Virus record (IMG/VR): IMGVR_UViG_3300043429_000433
Location: 1-38,907 of that record
Length of the DNA: 38,907 bases
Direction: 5' to 3' (one strand)
From: a virus
Within the stretch, counting starts at the first letter, position 1. Every line of letters begins with the position of its first letter. The notes below the pieces were generated by a model that was given only the letters and a program-made list of their open reading frames with translations, did no database searches and was not told where the DNA came from. Shown piece after piece: positions 22,719-30,514 of the stretch. Both the position numbers and the translations under genes were made by a program.

Positions 22719-22984
22719 GGTGCTTCTCCTGTGAGTAAAAGTTTGTTGTCTGCTTTGCTGAGAAAACTCAGCGGGTCTTTGGGGTCAACGACAGCTACTT
22801 GCCGTTGTTGCTCTGCGTGGTTTCCGCCAGCGATTGCTTTGCCGTATGGGTTTTGCCCCATTTGCTGCTGGGCTGCGTACATCTGGCGCTGTTGCATCTC
22901 GCGCTCGAAGCGTTCGCGCTCGCTGTAGTACGTGTCGCGGTTGGCGTCGTAGTACAGACCTCCCTGCATTGTTCCGATTGCCAT
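22715..22984 (-). CDS. Hypothetical Gln/Tyr-rich protein (89 aa)
   Basis: The ATG at 22984 is chosen for the AAGGAG 6 nt upstream, although the frame stays open across the 110-nt gap before it. The 89-residue product starts Met-Gly-Gly-Leu-Tyr-Tyr-Asp-like (residues 6-12) and contains Glu-Arg-Glu-Arg-Phe-Glu-Arg-Glu. It then has a Gln-rich stretch (Met-Gln-Gln-Arg-Gln-Met-Tyr-Ala-Ala-Gln-Gln-Gln) and ends with Asp-Pro-Leu-Ser-Phe-Leu. No domain is recognised. It could be a partner of the upstream ssDNA-binding candidate. Confidence 0.6.
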   Translation of the reverse strand: MAIGTMQGGLYYDANRDTYYSERERFEREMQQRQMYAAQQQMGQNPYGKAIAGGNHAEQQRQVAVVDPKDPLSFLSKADNKLLLTGEAP

Positions 22985-23094
22985 GTGCTTCTCCTTGTAG
23001 GTGGGGGTACTCGCTGCGTCTGTGATCATGAAGCGGGGTGGAGTTGCACCACGACCTAACACCCGCACAGCATCCGCTTTCCCCCCGATTCTTT

Positions 23095-24078
23095 TTACTC
23101 GTCGTCCCAATCGGACACGATGTCAGCCAGCTTGGACTTCTTGGCTGGCACGGCGGCAGCCTTGGCTGTCTCTTTGCGCACTTCCGGTTCGTCGTCAGCA
23201 TCGGCCACGGGCGCAGCTTTGGCCTTGGCAGCTTTCGGGGCGGGTGCTGGAGCTGGAGCCGGAGCCTCATCTTCCTCCTCAACCACAGGCGCGGGCTTAG
23301 CAGCGGCCTTGGGCGCAGCACCGGGGATCGACATCGGGGCAGCTTTCACGCCGTCAGCTTGCGCCACGGTCAGGGTCACAGCCTTCTTGGCATCGTCAGA
23401 GTCGCCTTGCGCCACAGCGATTGGGTACTCTTCGTCTGTCAACCAACGCACAGGGTTGAAGAACAGCTTGGGAGACTCAGCCTTGGTGTCGAACTTCATG
23501 CGTGTGACGATCTGCTCGGGGTTAACCGGAGGTGTCTGCGCTGCCAAGAAGCGGGCGTAGGCTTGCAGGGGACGCTTATCGCCTTCTTCCTTACCGAAGA
23601 TGCTGGTAGCTGGGAGTGTCAGTTGCAGGACATCGCCTTCAGGGTTGTTGGCCAACACAACAGCAAGGCGCTGTTGGAAGCGGCAGGCACGGCTGTTGCC
23701 GTTACCGGAACCGGCTTCGTTCTGTGGGCAACCCATGCAGGTCTTGCTCTGTGGAGCAGCGATGCTGGCGTCAGGTTTCTCACCGTCGTTGCTCCAGCAG
23801 TCAGGGCGCACGATCGCGTCAGCGTTGTAAGCGCCAGCGTAGAAGATGCGGCTGACCTTGGGGGCAGCACGGACGATGATGACATCAAGGTGACGGTCTT
23901 CGATGGCGGCTACTTCCTTGCCACCTGCCACCAGACGGAACACGCCGCCTTTGATGGAGATGCGCTTGGTGGATACACCAGCACCGCCGCCCGTCAGGGC
24001 TTTGGCTGTTTCAGACAACTCGTTGTTACGAGCGAATGCGGGGACGTTGGACGAATTGAAAAGCGTAATGTTGCTCAT
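23095..24078 (-). CDS. Candidate phage ssDNA-binding protein with four-Cys zinc site and acidic tail
   Basis: This encodes 327 residues. The N-terminal 245 residues form a beta-rich domain with four cysteines, Cys94, Cys114-x-x-Cys117 and Cys132, likely one zinc site as in T4 gp32-type proteins. Residues about 250-310 are an Ala/Pro/Lys/Glu linker of low complexity. The C-terminus ends Ser-Asp-Trp-Asp-Asp-Glu, an acidic tip of the kind SSB proteins use to bind partners. Its place between replication genes and the likely high need for the product fit this call. No known OB signature can be proved by eye, so the function is inferred from layout. The ribosome site is weak. Confidence 0.55.
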   Translation of the reverse strand: MSNITLFNSSNVPAFARNNELSETAKALTGGGAGVSTKRISIKGGVFRLVAGGKEVAAIEDRHLDVIIVRAAPKVSRIFYAGAYNADAIVRPDCWSNDGEKPDASIAAPQSKTCMGCPQNEAGSGNGNSRACRFQQRLAVVLANNPEGDVLQLTLPATSIFGKEEGDKRPLQAYARFLAAQTPPVNPEQIVTRMKFDTKAESPKLFFNPVRWLTDEEYPIAVAQGDSDDAKKAVTLTVAQADGVKAAPMSIPGAAPKAAAKPAPVVEEEDEAPAPAPAPAPKAAKAKAAPVADADDEPEVRKETAKAAAVPAKKSKLADIVSDWDDE

Positions 24079-24085
24079 GATTGCG

Positions 24086-24502
24086 TTACTTTCTTGCTTT
24101 GGTTACACGAATGTCGAACTCAGTGACTGAGTTCAGCCCCGGCGGTACAACGCCGGGGTTCTCTTCCAGAAACTGTGCCATGTTGGTTTGGGCGATGCGC
24201 TTTTCCAACAGGTCTACGACTTGATGCTCAAGCACGAATGCTTTGAACGAGTCCCAGTCCTGTGTGTTGTAGCGCGTCTTCTTCATCAACGACACGGTTC
24301 CCGTGGAGGTCTGGACCGATGTCAGGCCGAGGGCCTTCATCTGGTCTTTGATTGCGAGGCGCACCTGCGTGCGCGTCTCCTCCAGCTCAGCGAGCTGGCG
24401 ATCAAGGCCTTCCATCTTGGCCTTGATCTTGGAGTGAATGGCGACCAGCTTGTCGAGCGGAATTGCTTCAACTTCCGGTGCTTCTTCGATGTCTTCAGTC
24501 AT
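24086..24502 (-). CDS. Hypothetical phage protein with N-terminal coiled coil (138 aa)
   Basis: This encodes 138 residues. Residues 15-65 are a helical, heptad-like stretch (Leu-Asp-Arg-Gln-Leu-Ala-Glu-Leu-Glu-Glu). A small domain with Thr-Gly-Thr-Val-Ser-Leu-Met-Lys-Lys-Thr-Arg and Trp-Asp-Ser-Phe-Lys-Ala-Phe follows, and Pro-Gly-Leu-Asn near residue 120. This general outline resembles small phage proteins encoded beside SSB and recombination genes, but I cannot name a family. The ribosome site is GGAGAAAGCA directly before the ATG, a leader shared with several genes in this arm. It is 7 nt upstream of the ssDNA-binding candidate. Confidence 0.65.
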   Translation of the reverse strand: MTEDIEEAPEVEAIPLDKLVAIHSKIKAKMEGLDRQLAELEETRTQVRLAIKDQMKALGLTSVQTSTGTVSLMKKTRYNTQDWDSFKAFVLEHQVVDLLEKRIAQTNMAQFLEENPGVVPPGLNSVTEFDIRVTKARK

Positions 24503-24570
24503 TGCTTTCTCCTATATTTTTGTCAAGCGTTGGACAGTTTACATGGCTTTTTTCGTGGCGCAACCCCCTT

Positions 24571-26130
24571 TCAAGAATTTATTTCAAGGGTAAACATCTC
24601 AGTCAGAAGTGAGCTATCGCTCACTTTCGCTCCGAGGGCTTTGAACATCTTGGACTCCACCGGGGAGCTCTGGATGTGGAAGACTGTCACCTTGTCGGAG
24701 TTCTGCCCCTTGCGGTCGGCACGGGCAATACACTGGATGTACTGCTCCACGCTCATCAACGGGCCGTAGAACACCACGGTGTCGGCAGCAGTCAGCGTAA
24801 TGCCGTGCGCTGTAGCCGCAGGCTGCATGACCAGCACCCTTGGGTCGGGGTCGGTCTGGAAGCGGTGGATGATGTCGCCGCGCTTGGTCGCAGACACGCC
24901 GCCGTGGATGCACTCGTTGGTGATGCCCTTGGATGTCAGGTGCTTCTGGATGGTCTCGATGCTGGCGCGGAACAACGCAAAGACGATGACCTTGCGCGAT
25001 GTCTCCTCCAGAATTTCCTCCAGCACGCCAAGCCGTGGGCCAGCGTCAAACTCCACCACCTCTTTGGTGTCCGTGAGCGCAGCACCAGCCGAGACTTGCA
25101 GCAGCTTGCTCAGCATAGCAGCGGCGTTGACCGCTGTGATGACCTCCCCTGCGGCTTGCACCAGCATCTGGTCCTTGAGCAAGTTGTAGTACTTGACCTG
25201 CTGTGGAGTCAGCGGCACCTCGCGGGTGAGCGTCATCACTGGCGGCAAGTCAAGGCACTGGTCTTTGGAGAAGCGGATCGCTGGTTGCAGCGCATTGAAT
25301 ACGCGGTCGCGTGCATCGGGCTTGGGTGCCCACTTGTACAGCGTGATCTTGTTCATCACCGAGTCGCGCCATCCTGTGAAGAACAGCGGCACGTTGTCAG
25401 GGTTGACCAGCTTGGCCAGCCCGTACGCATCAGCAGGCGACTGCGATGCAGGAGTACCGGTCATCATCCACAGGTGCGTCTTCGGCGTGATGATCGACTT
25501 GAGAGTCTTCCAGCGCTTGGTGGTCACGGTCTTGTAGGCGTTGGCCTCATCCACAATGATCAGATCAAAGCGACCATCGTTTTTGATCTCCTCGGCAATC
25601 AGGTTCAGCCCGTCGTAGTTGCAGATCACGAACTCGTAGTCCTGCTGAATCATCTCGATGCGGCGGGATGCCTTGCTGTGATGCGCCACGATAGCCGAGC
25701 GGTGGATGATGCTGTTGTTCAAATCACTGAGCCACGCTGAGTGCATGATCGACAGTGGGCACAGTATCAACACACGCCGCACAAACCCCAGCTTCATCAA
25801 GTAGTCCGCTGCCCATAGCGAGGCAAGTGTCTTGCCCGTGCCGGGATCGTTGAAACAAAACGCACGCTTGTGCATGGTCAGAAACGATGCGGTCTCCACT
25901 TGGTGAGCCATCGGCTTGTAACGCCCCGGCCACTCATAGCGCCGAGTGATCGGCGACTGGATGTCTTTCACGCCTAGATTCTTCAGGACACGCGCCTCGT
26001 CCAAGCCCCAGTACACAGCCACATCGTAGCTGCCATCCTCGCGGTCAAACACTTTGTGCTTGGGAATGATGCTGTACTTGTCGGGATTGCGCGTTCTGAA
26101 GACAACGGCTTTGTTGTCGATGATGTCCAA
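24571..26130 (-). CDS. SNF2-family helicase / translocase
   Basis: The start is TTG at 26130, placed by GGAGAAAGCA immediately upstream; no ATG fits. The protein is 519 residues. It has the Q-like region Tyr-Lys-Pro-Met-Ala-His-Gln (71-77), Walker A Asp-Pro-Gly-Thr-Gly-Lys100-Thr and motif II Asp194-Glu195-Ala-Asn. Motif III is Thr-Gly-Thr-Pro (224-227), and motif VI is Gln-Cys-Ile-Ala-Arg-Ala-Asp-Arg-Lys-Gly-Gln near residue 470. This is the SNF2/SWI2 ATPase set, which translocates on double-stranded DNA. Phage members help replication or recombination. The DEAN instead of DEAH box is a mild variation. It lies next to HNH and Cas4-like genes. Confidence 0.9.
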   Translation of the reverse strand: MDIIDNKAVVFRTRNPDKYSIIPKHKVFDREDGSYDVAVYWGLDEARVLKNLGVKDIQSPITRRYEWPGRYKPMAHQVETASFLTMHKRAFCFNDPGTGKTLASLWAADYLMKLGFVRRVLILCPLSIMHSAWLSDLNNSIIHRSAIVAHHSKASRRIEMIQQDYEFVICNYDGLNLIAEEIKNDGRFDLIIVDEANAYKTVTTKRWKTLKSIITPKTHLWMMTGTPASQSPADAYGLAKLVNPDNVPLFFTGWRDSVMNKITLYKWAPKPDARDRVFNALQPAIRFSKDQCLDLPPVMTLTREVPLTPQQVKYYNLLKDQMLVQAAGEVITAVNAAAMLSKLLQVSAGAALTDTKEVVEFDAGPRLGVLEEILEETSRKVIVFALFRASIETIQKHLTSKGITNECIHGGVSATKRGDIIHRFQTDPDPRVLVMQPAATAHGITLTAADTVVFYGPLMSVEQYIQCIARADRKGQNSDKVTVFHIQSSPVESKMFKALGAKVSDSSLLTEMFTLEINS

Positions 26131-26145
26131 TGCTTTCTCCGGTAG

Positions 26146-26379
26146 TTATTTGTTGTCGCCCTGATTGGCTTTCTTGGCACGCAGTCTCAGGTTACCCGGC
26201 GTTGACTTGCCGCCAGCCCGCAAGGGCTTGATGTGGTCGATGTCTTTGCCTGCACGGTCGATACCTTTCTTGTCGTATGCACGACGCGCACGTTGGCGCT
26301 CATGCTGGTCTGAGTCTGGGCCGGACTTGCCGGTCTCCAGATCGCGTTTGTATTCCTTCTTGTAGTCACGGGTTGCCAT
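26146..26379 (-). CDS. Small HNH-type protein
   Basis: The ATG at 26379 is selected by the AAGGA upstream; longer versions add unrelated sequence that overlaps the Cas4-like gene. The product is 77 residues. The core Asp-Ile-Asp48-His49-Ile-Lys-Pro-Leu-x-x-Gly-Gly (46-57) followed by Gly-Asn63-Leu-Arg is the HNH metal-finger nuclease pattern. The usual last His is not evident, so it may be a minimal or reduced HNH. It lies between the Cas4-like nuclease and the SNF2 helicase. It could nick phage or host DNA, or assist recombination. Confidence 0.7.
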   Translation of the reverse strand: MATRDYKKEYKRDLETGKSGPDSDQHERQRARRAYDKKGIDRAGKDIDHIKPLRAGGKSTPGNLRLRAKKANQGDNK

Positions 26380-26380
26380 A

Positions 26381-27046
26381 TCAATCCTTCTTTCGGTTGT
26401 ACTCACAGGTTTTAACGACACACCAGCCGCAAAGCGGTGTGGGCTTGGGGTTCCACACCCCGGTCTCATGCGCCTTCTCAATGCGGGCGACGCGCTCCCG
26501 GTAATCCCACCAGTACTCCTCAGCTTCACCGCGCAAGAAGCTGGCCTTGACCAGATCATTCTTGACCACGAACAGCAGACCGCCGCTGACTTTGCGGATG
26601 TGCGGGAAGTGAACGAACACCATCAACGCCATCAGCCGAAGCTGCTCCCGGTCCGGGTACTTGTTGTTGCCCGTTTTATAGTCCACTACTCGCGCTGTCA
26701 AGTTCTCGTCGTCGATGATGAGCAAGTCGGCAATACCGCGCACCCACACATCTTTGTCCATGAACCCGCAGGGTTGCAGGTCAGCAGTCACACCCATCTC
26801 GTGCTCACACAGCTTGCGACCGGGCTTGGCCTTGAGCGCATCGAGCATGTCCTTGATGAACTCAAACTGCGGTGGCAGCGGCGTGTCGTCCTTGATGTAG
26901 TGCTCAGCTGCGGAGTGCAACTCCTTGCCGTACAGCGTGGCTTGCGTGTCCGTGAACGGGAAGTTCTTGAGGACCTTCACCTCGTGGTAGCGCCGGGGAC
27001 AACCTTCGTAGTCCTTGAGCGCTGAGTGTGACCATTTAACTGTCAT
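26381..27046 (-). CDS. Cas4-like PD-(D/E)XK exonuclease with Fe-S cluster cysteines
   Basis: This encodes 221 residues. Cys16 near the N-terminus and Cys206-x-x-Cys209-x4-Cys214 at the C-terminus form the one-plus-three arrangement that binds a 4Fe-4S cluster in Cas4/AddB-type nucleases. The nuclease core is Gly-x3-His44, Asp107 (Gly-Ile-Ala-Asp), Asp122-Tyr-Lys124 (Val-Asp-Tyr-Lys-Thr-Gly) and Gln135. It should degrade DNA ends, and phage homologues serve replication-linked recombination. The start overlaps the upstream stop as TAATG, and the HNH gene follows after 1 nt. Confidence 0.85.
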   Translation of the reverse strand: MTVKWSHSALKDYEGCPRRYHEVKVLKNFPFTDTQATLYGKELHSAAEHYIKDDTPLPPQFEFIKDMLDALKAKPGRKLCEHEMGVTADLQPCGFMDKDVWVRGIADLLIIDDENLTARVVDYKTGNNKYPDREQLRLMALMVFVHFPHIRKVSGGLLFVVKNDLVKASFLRGEAEEYWWDYRERVARIEKAHETGVWNPKPTPLCGWCVVKTCEYNRKKD

Positions 27047-27354
27047 TAAAACCTCGCAGATTGAATTGCTTTGTGGAGTCTGTTGCTGAACCCCTCGACG
27101 AAGTGCTCGTCGTTGTTCAGGTCAGGGCGGTCCATGCTCTCAAGGATGGCGTGCGTCAGCTCGTGCCAGAACGTCTCTTGCAGAGCCGAGAGTTTGAGCG
27201 GTATGCCGTGGTAGGACTTACGCGCCAGTGTGATGGTGCGCTTGGCGTAGTGGACTTCCCCCATGTACATGCGCTCACGCATCGCTTCCGCGATCTCCAC
27301 GCTGTACCAGTTGTCCCCCACTTTGATCTTCTTGGGTAGTGTCAGTTGCTTCAT
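27046..27354 (-). CDS. Small HExxH metallopeptidase-like protein
   Basis: This encodes 102 residues. His64-Glu65-Leu-Thr-His68 in Phe-Trp-His-Glu-Leu-Thr-His-Ala-Ile-Leu-Glu is a zincin motif. Glu87 in Phe-Val-Glu-Gly-Phe is a plausible third ligand, as in SprT- or ImmA-like small peptidases. The ribosome site GGAGAAAGCAA lies directly before the ATG. The stop overlaps the Cas4-like start by TAATG. The substrate is unknown; by analogy with ImmA it could cut a host or phage DNA-binding protein. Confidence 0.65.
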   Translation of the reverse strand: MKQLTLPKKIKVGDNWYSVEIAEAMRERMYMGEVHYAKRTITLARKSYHGIPLKLSALQETFWHELTHAILESMDRPDLNNDEHFVEGFSNRLHKAIQSARF

Positions 27355-27563
27355 TTGCTTTCTCCTTGTGTGTACTCTTCGTCGATGTGTTCGGGCTGCG
27401 GCAGCTCGTATACCTCAAACGCGTTCTGCCCGCTCTCTCGCCAGTGATGGCGCTCTTCACACATCTTGCGCACCTCTTCGGCCTTGCTCTTGTCAGCAAA
27501 CAGCCCGACGATCTTGGACGATACGCCGCACTCGATGCAGCCGATGTTAAATACCATGTACAT
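27351..27563 (-). CDS. Hypothetical small protein with Cys pair (70 aa)
   Basis: This encodes 70 residues, preceded by AGGAGAAAGCA directly before the ATG. Cys9-x-x-Cys12 (Gly-Cys-Ile-Glu-Cys-Gly) near the N-terminus is followed by Phe-Ala-Asp-Lys-Ser-Lys-Ala-Glu-Glu-Val and a Cys at 35, and the C-terminal part is acidic. A single zinc site or redox role is possible. The ATGA overlap couples it to the metallopeptidase. No family assigned. Confidence 0.6.
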   Translation of the reverse strand: MYMVFNIGCIECGVSSKIVGLFADKSKAEEVRKMCEERHHWRESGQNAFEVYELPQPEHIDEEYTQGESK

Positions 27564-27578
27564 TGCTTTCTCCTGTTG

Positions 27579-29558
27579 TTAACCTTTTGCCAAACCATAA
27601 CGGCGGTGCGCACCGACCTCTGAGTTCAGCGGTATGCCGGGCATGTACTTGGGCTGTGCAATCATCTGCTCCAGCACCCAGTCAGTGGCTTCCTTGACCT
27701 CAGCGTCAGGCACGACACAGAGCAATTCATCATGCACTGTGCCTACCACGGGGTACTTCTTGTCCACCCGTAGCATGCCGTCTGTCATCACCACACGCGC
27801 AGTTCCCTGCACGATGTTGTTCGTTATCTTCCCAGCGTACAGCTTGGTTGGCTTAGTGCCTTCCTCTCCGTACACCCAATTCAACTGCTTCGTTTCTTTG
27901 TCGCGTTCTTGTCTTAAATGCGGATATTTGAGCGTCATGCCCGAGGGCAAGACTATCGTTTCTTTCTTGAATGTCACGCATTTATACACCACCTCTTCGC
28001 CGCCGTAAAGCGACTTCTCCATCAGCTTGCTGCACATGTCCCAAAAACTCACAACGGGGTGCGCAGTGCTGCGGTAGATGTCGATGATCTTCTTGGCTGC
28101 CACGCAGTGGATCAGCAACTCCCGCTCCGTACAGGTGTGGGGAATCTCCCGGAGCTTTTTAACATTCTCGTCCCAGTCAACGAAACGGTCGATGTAGGCG
28201 GCGTCCACACCGAGCTTCTTCGCAAACGCTTTGTCGTAGCGTACGGGAGGTGCGCCAAGGAATCCAACGAGAAGCTGAGCAGCGAAAGACGCCCAGCCAA
28301 GCCCGTACCCGCAGCCAAGGAGTGCCGACTTTGCAGACTGTCTAAGGTCTGGATGGCTTTCTTTTGAAAGGCCGGGTATGTTGAACATCTGAGCGCCGAA
28401 AGCGGCATAAGCGTCGCTGCCAGACCGGAAGATGTCGAGCATATCTTCGTAATCCGAAAACCACGCCAGTACTCTCGGTTCAATTTGTGAAAGGTCCCCA
28501 ACGACAAGCTGGTGCCCCACCGGTGCCATGATTGCTTTGCGTAGGAACGAACCTCGCTTGAGGTTTTGCATGTTGATGGCGCTGCCCTTTGCGGCAGTCC
28601 AACGGCCTGTCGCTGCGCCGTAATAGCTAAGCGGAACCGGGAGCGGACCCCTGCCCGATATATCAAGGAACCGCTGCGCACGTGTACGCTCGGTGGTTGA
28701 TTTAACCCGAAGACGCGCTTCACAAAGAAGGGCAACGTCTTCACGTTCACCGTTGAGCAGCGCTTGAAAAAGAGCGTCATTTTTTGCAAAAGCAAACGCC
28801 TCCTTCCCAGTGGTCTTGCTGACTTTTGTAGGGGGCGTGACGCCCATGGCAACGAGGACCTGCGCAAACTTATCGTTCGACGCAAGTGCAGCTTCTTCCA
28901 CGCCGAGCCTCTGTAACAGTCCTTCACGTTTCTCTCCTTCTTCTGATAGGGCTTTGATGAGCATCTCCCGGTCCAGCTCAAGGCACGCGTTTGTGTACAT
29001 CTTGAGCGTCATGTCGATGAGGCGCAGTTCTTTGGCGGGGTAGCCGGGGATCAGTCGGGCAAAGATTTCTTCACAGAGGAAGACATCGTGCTTGCAGTAC
29101 TCCGCAAGCTCCACCTCAATCTGTTCCGGGAGTACCTCCAATCCGTTGGTCGAATGAACGGCTCGTCCCTTGTCAGGTAGTCCAAAATCCATTGCGAGTT
29201 TGGCCAAGGAGTTGCCCACTTCCACGCCTCGTAGAGCGCGTCCCATTGATAGCGTGTCGAAGATGAAGGCGGGTTTGATTCCGTATCTCCAGCACAGGAT
29301 GGATACGTCAAACTGGGCGTTATGGGCGAGAAGGGCTGTTCGGCTCCAGTCGATCCCAGCAACGTACTCACGTAGGTCGCGTCCTCCAATCCACACGATT
29401 GGATCAGCACTTCCATACTCGTGGAAGCAACACCCAAATGCTTTGAATCTAATATCACGGATGTACTCCTCTGTTGTCATCTTTGACAACGTGTAGTCTT
29501 TACTGTCCCACCGCGTCTCAAAGTCCACGGTAATGATGCGGTCGTACGGTGCGCTCAT
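27579..29558 (-). CDS. DNA polymerase, family A (PolI-like) with 3'-5' exonuclease domain
   Basis: This encodes 659 residues, the size of phage PolA enzymes lacking the 5' nuclease. The proofreading domain has Asp12-Phe-Glu14 and Asn-Ala-Gln-Phe-Asp near residues 79-83. The polymerase has motif A with Asp355 (Gly-Asp-Leu-Ser-Gln-Ile-Glu-Pro-Arg), motif B Arg-Gln-Ser-Ala-Lys-x3-Leu-Gly-x-Gly-Tyr-Gly (about 405-418), and motif C Val-His-Asp610-Glu611. It copies the phage genome together with the primase-helicase. The start ATG overlaps the upstream stop (ATGA). All key residues look intact. Confidence 0.95.
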   Translation of the reverse strand: MSAPYDRIITVDFETRWDSKDYTLSKMTTEEYIRDIRFKAFGCCFHEYGSADPIVWIGGRDLREYVAGIDWSRTALLAHNAQFDVSILCWRYGIKPAFIFDTLSMGRALRGVEVGNSLAKLAMDFGLPDKGRAVHSTNGLEVLPEQIEVELAEYCKHDVFLCEEIFARLIPGYPAKELRLIDMTLKMYTNACLELDREMLIKALSEEGEKREGLLQRLGVEEAALASNDKFAQVLVAMGVTPPTKVSKTTGKEAFAFAKNDALFQALLNGEREDVALLCEARLRVKSTTERTRAQRFLDISGRGPLPVPLSYYGAATGRWTAAKGSAINMQNLKRGSFLRKAIMAPVGHQLVVGDLSQIEPRVLAWFSDYEDMLDIFRSGSDAYAAFGAQMFNIPGLSKESHPDLRQSAKSALLGCGYGLGWASFAAQLLVGFLGAPPVRYDKAFAKKLGVDAAYIDRFVDWDENVKKLREIPHTCTERELLIHCVAAKKIIDIYRSTAHPVVSFWDMCSKLMEKSLYGGEEVVYKCVTFKKETIVLPSGMTLKYPHLRQERDKETKQLNWVYGEEGTKPTKLYAGKITNNIVQGTARVVMTDGMLRVDKKYPVVGTVHDELLCVVPDAEVKEATDWVLEQMIAQPKYMPGIPLNSEVGAHRRYGLAKG

Positions 29559-29716
29559 TCGTCGTCCTCCTCATCCATGTGGTCTTGAATAAGTTGCTGC
29601 TTGGCCAACTCAAGGCAGCCGAGCGCTGTTGGCAGCAGTAGTGTTTCGTCGTACTTGTGCACGACTGCAAGCAGTTCGTCCACCAACGCTTGCGTCAGGT
29701 TTCCTGAGTAGTTCAA
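29555..29716 (-). CDS. Small acidic protein with TTG start (53 aa)
   Basis: A reading frame of 53 residues starts with TTG at 29716, overlapping the TGA of the gene before it, with GGAG 8 nt upstream, and ends as ATGA with the polymerase start. The product begins Asn-Tyr-Ser-Gly-Asn-Leu-Thr, is helical, and ends in an acidic run Met-Asp-Glu-Glu-Asp-Asp-Glu. Tight overlaps on both sides and good ribosome spacing support it as a real gene. Function unknown. Confidence 0.6.
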   Translation of the reverse strand: MNYSGNLTQALVDELLAVVHKYDETLLLPTALGCLELAKQQLIQDHMDEEDDE

Positions 29717-29997
29717 TTAAACATCTCCTTGGGTGGGGCATCGCGCAGTGTCAGTGCTTGTGCCATCTCGTTTGCTTGGCCGATCATGCTGGCCATGTCC
29801 ATCTCATCCGCGCCAGCGCAGAAGGTCAGCAGGGCTTCTCCAGTATCGACCAGCACAACTGCCTTGTGGGGCGCGTCCATGTTGTAGCACTTGGCCAGCG
29901 TCATGATCAGTTGCGCGAAGTGATCGCGCACGTTCTCATCGCGTTTGCTCAAGTTGGCGACCGTGTCGTCCCATGCTGCTTGCGTCACTTTGTCCAT
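29713..29997 (-). CDS. Hypothetical protein (94 aa)
   Basis: This encodes 94 residues, mostly helical, with Asp-Met-Ala-Ser-Met-Ile-Gly-Gln-Ala-Asn and one hydrophobic strand Ala-Val-Val-Leu-Val-Asp. There is no recognised motif or membrane segment. It overlaps the VRR-NUC gene by 13 nt upstream and a TTG-started small gene downstream. It may be a subunit or regulator in the replication block. Confidence 0.6.
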   Translation of the reverse strand: MDKVTQAAWDDTVANLSKRDENVRDHFAQLIMTLAKCYNMDAPHKAVVLVDTGEALLTFCAGADEMDMASMIGQANEMAQALTLRDAPPKEMFN

Positions 29998-30281
29998 AAC
30001 AGTAGCCGTCCTTCCATTTCTTCCAAGTTGTCTTCACGGGCCACGAATGTGAACCCGCCAGCGGCTTTGATCCATTGCAGCTCGCGCTCTTGCAGCGCAG
30101 TGGTCTTGCCCTTGCCCGCCTTGCACTCGATGGCGATGAACCGCCCGTTATAGCAGCCGATGATGTCGGGGATACCCGAGCGCCCAAGCCCCATGCCCGG
30201 AGGCATGAAGTGGTAGATGCCCAAGCGGTCCAGTACCTTGCGCACTGCGGCTTTTACCTTGCCTTCAGGTGTTGTTGCCAT
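29985..30281 (-). CDS. VRR-NUC domain nuclease
   Basis: This encodes 98 residues. Glu6, Asp39 in Gly-Ile-Pro-Asp39, Glu52-Cys-Lys54 in Ile-Glu-Cys-Lys and Gln64 give the VRR-NUC variant of the PD-(D/E)XK fold. Members cut branched DNA such as flaps or Holliday junctions, and stand-alone ones are common in phages. The small size is typical. It would resolve replication or recombination intermediates before packaging. It overlaps the DUF3310 gene by 17 nt upstream. Confidence 0.85.
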   Translation of the reverse strand: MATTPEGKVKAAVRKVLDRLGIYHFMPPGMGLGRSGIPDIIGCYNGRFIAIECKAGKGKTTALQERELQWIKAAGGFTFVAREDNLEEMEGRLLLWTK

Positions 30282-30513
30282 TTTGCACCTCCGCCAGCTT
30301 GACTGCGTAGTGACGTGCCTTGTTGGCGTCGTCGCTGTCCTTCTTGCCTTGGCGCATCCCGTACTTGATGACGTTGCCTTTGAGGTAGCCGATCCACTCT
30401 TCGCGTGTCAGCACGGCCTCCATCACAGCCCAAGGCTGGATGCCCATGTCTTTGTAGTGTTGGCCACCAACTTGCAGATCGTCTGCACGTGTGCCGTTGA
30501 GTTTGTTTTCCAT
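30265..30513 (-). CDS. DUF3310-type phage protein
   Basis: The ATG at 30513 has GGAG 8 nt upstream; an in-frame earlier codon would overlap the next gene. The product is 82 residues. The core His-Tyr-x-x-Met-Gly-Ile-Gln-Pro-Trp-x-Val, followed by Gly-Tyr-Leu-Lys-Gly-Asn-Val-Ile-Lys-Tyr-x-x-Arg and Lys-x-Asp-Asp-Ala-x-Lys-Ala, is the signature of DUF3310 (SaV-like), frequent beside phage nucleotide-metabolism and replication genes. Its biochemical role is not known. Confidence 0.8.
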   Translation of the reverse strand: MENKLNGTRADDLQVGGQHYKDMGIQPWAVMEAVLTREEWIGYLKGNVIKYGMRQGKKDSDDANKARHYAVKLAEVQNGNNT

Positions 30514-30514
30514 T

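Noticed and set aside
22985-23094. N-terminal extension of the 89-residue protein through the 110-nt gap
   Set aside because: The frame is open but no ribosome site precedes an upstream start, whereas AAGGAG precedes the chosen ATG.
23038-24126. 362-codon plus-strand frame across the ssDNA-binding candidate
   Set aside because: Composition biased (Gly, His, Ser, Leu), no ribosome site, and the minus-strand gene fits the operon.
24503-24570. Possible leftward promoter (TTGACA and AT-rich bases) in the gap before the 138-residue gene
   Set aside because: TTGACA is only 4 nt from TATAGG, so -35/-10 spacing fails; other box pairs match poorly.
24676-25740. 354-codon plus-strand frame opposite the SNF2 helicase
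   Set aside because: The helicase motifs on the minus strand are unambiguous and the plus frame has no recognisable domain.
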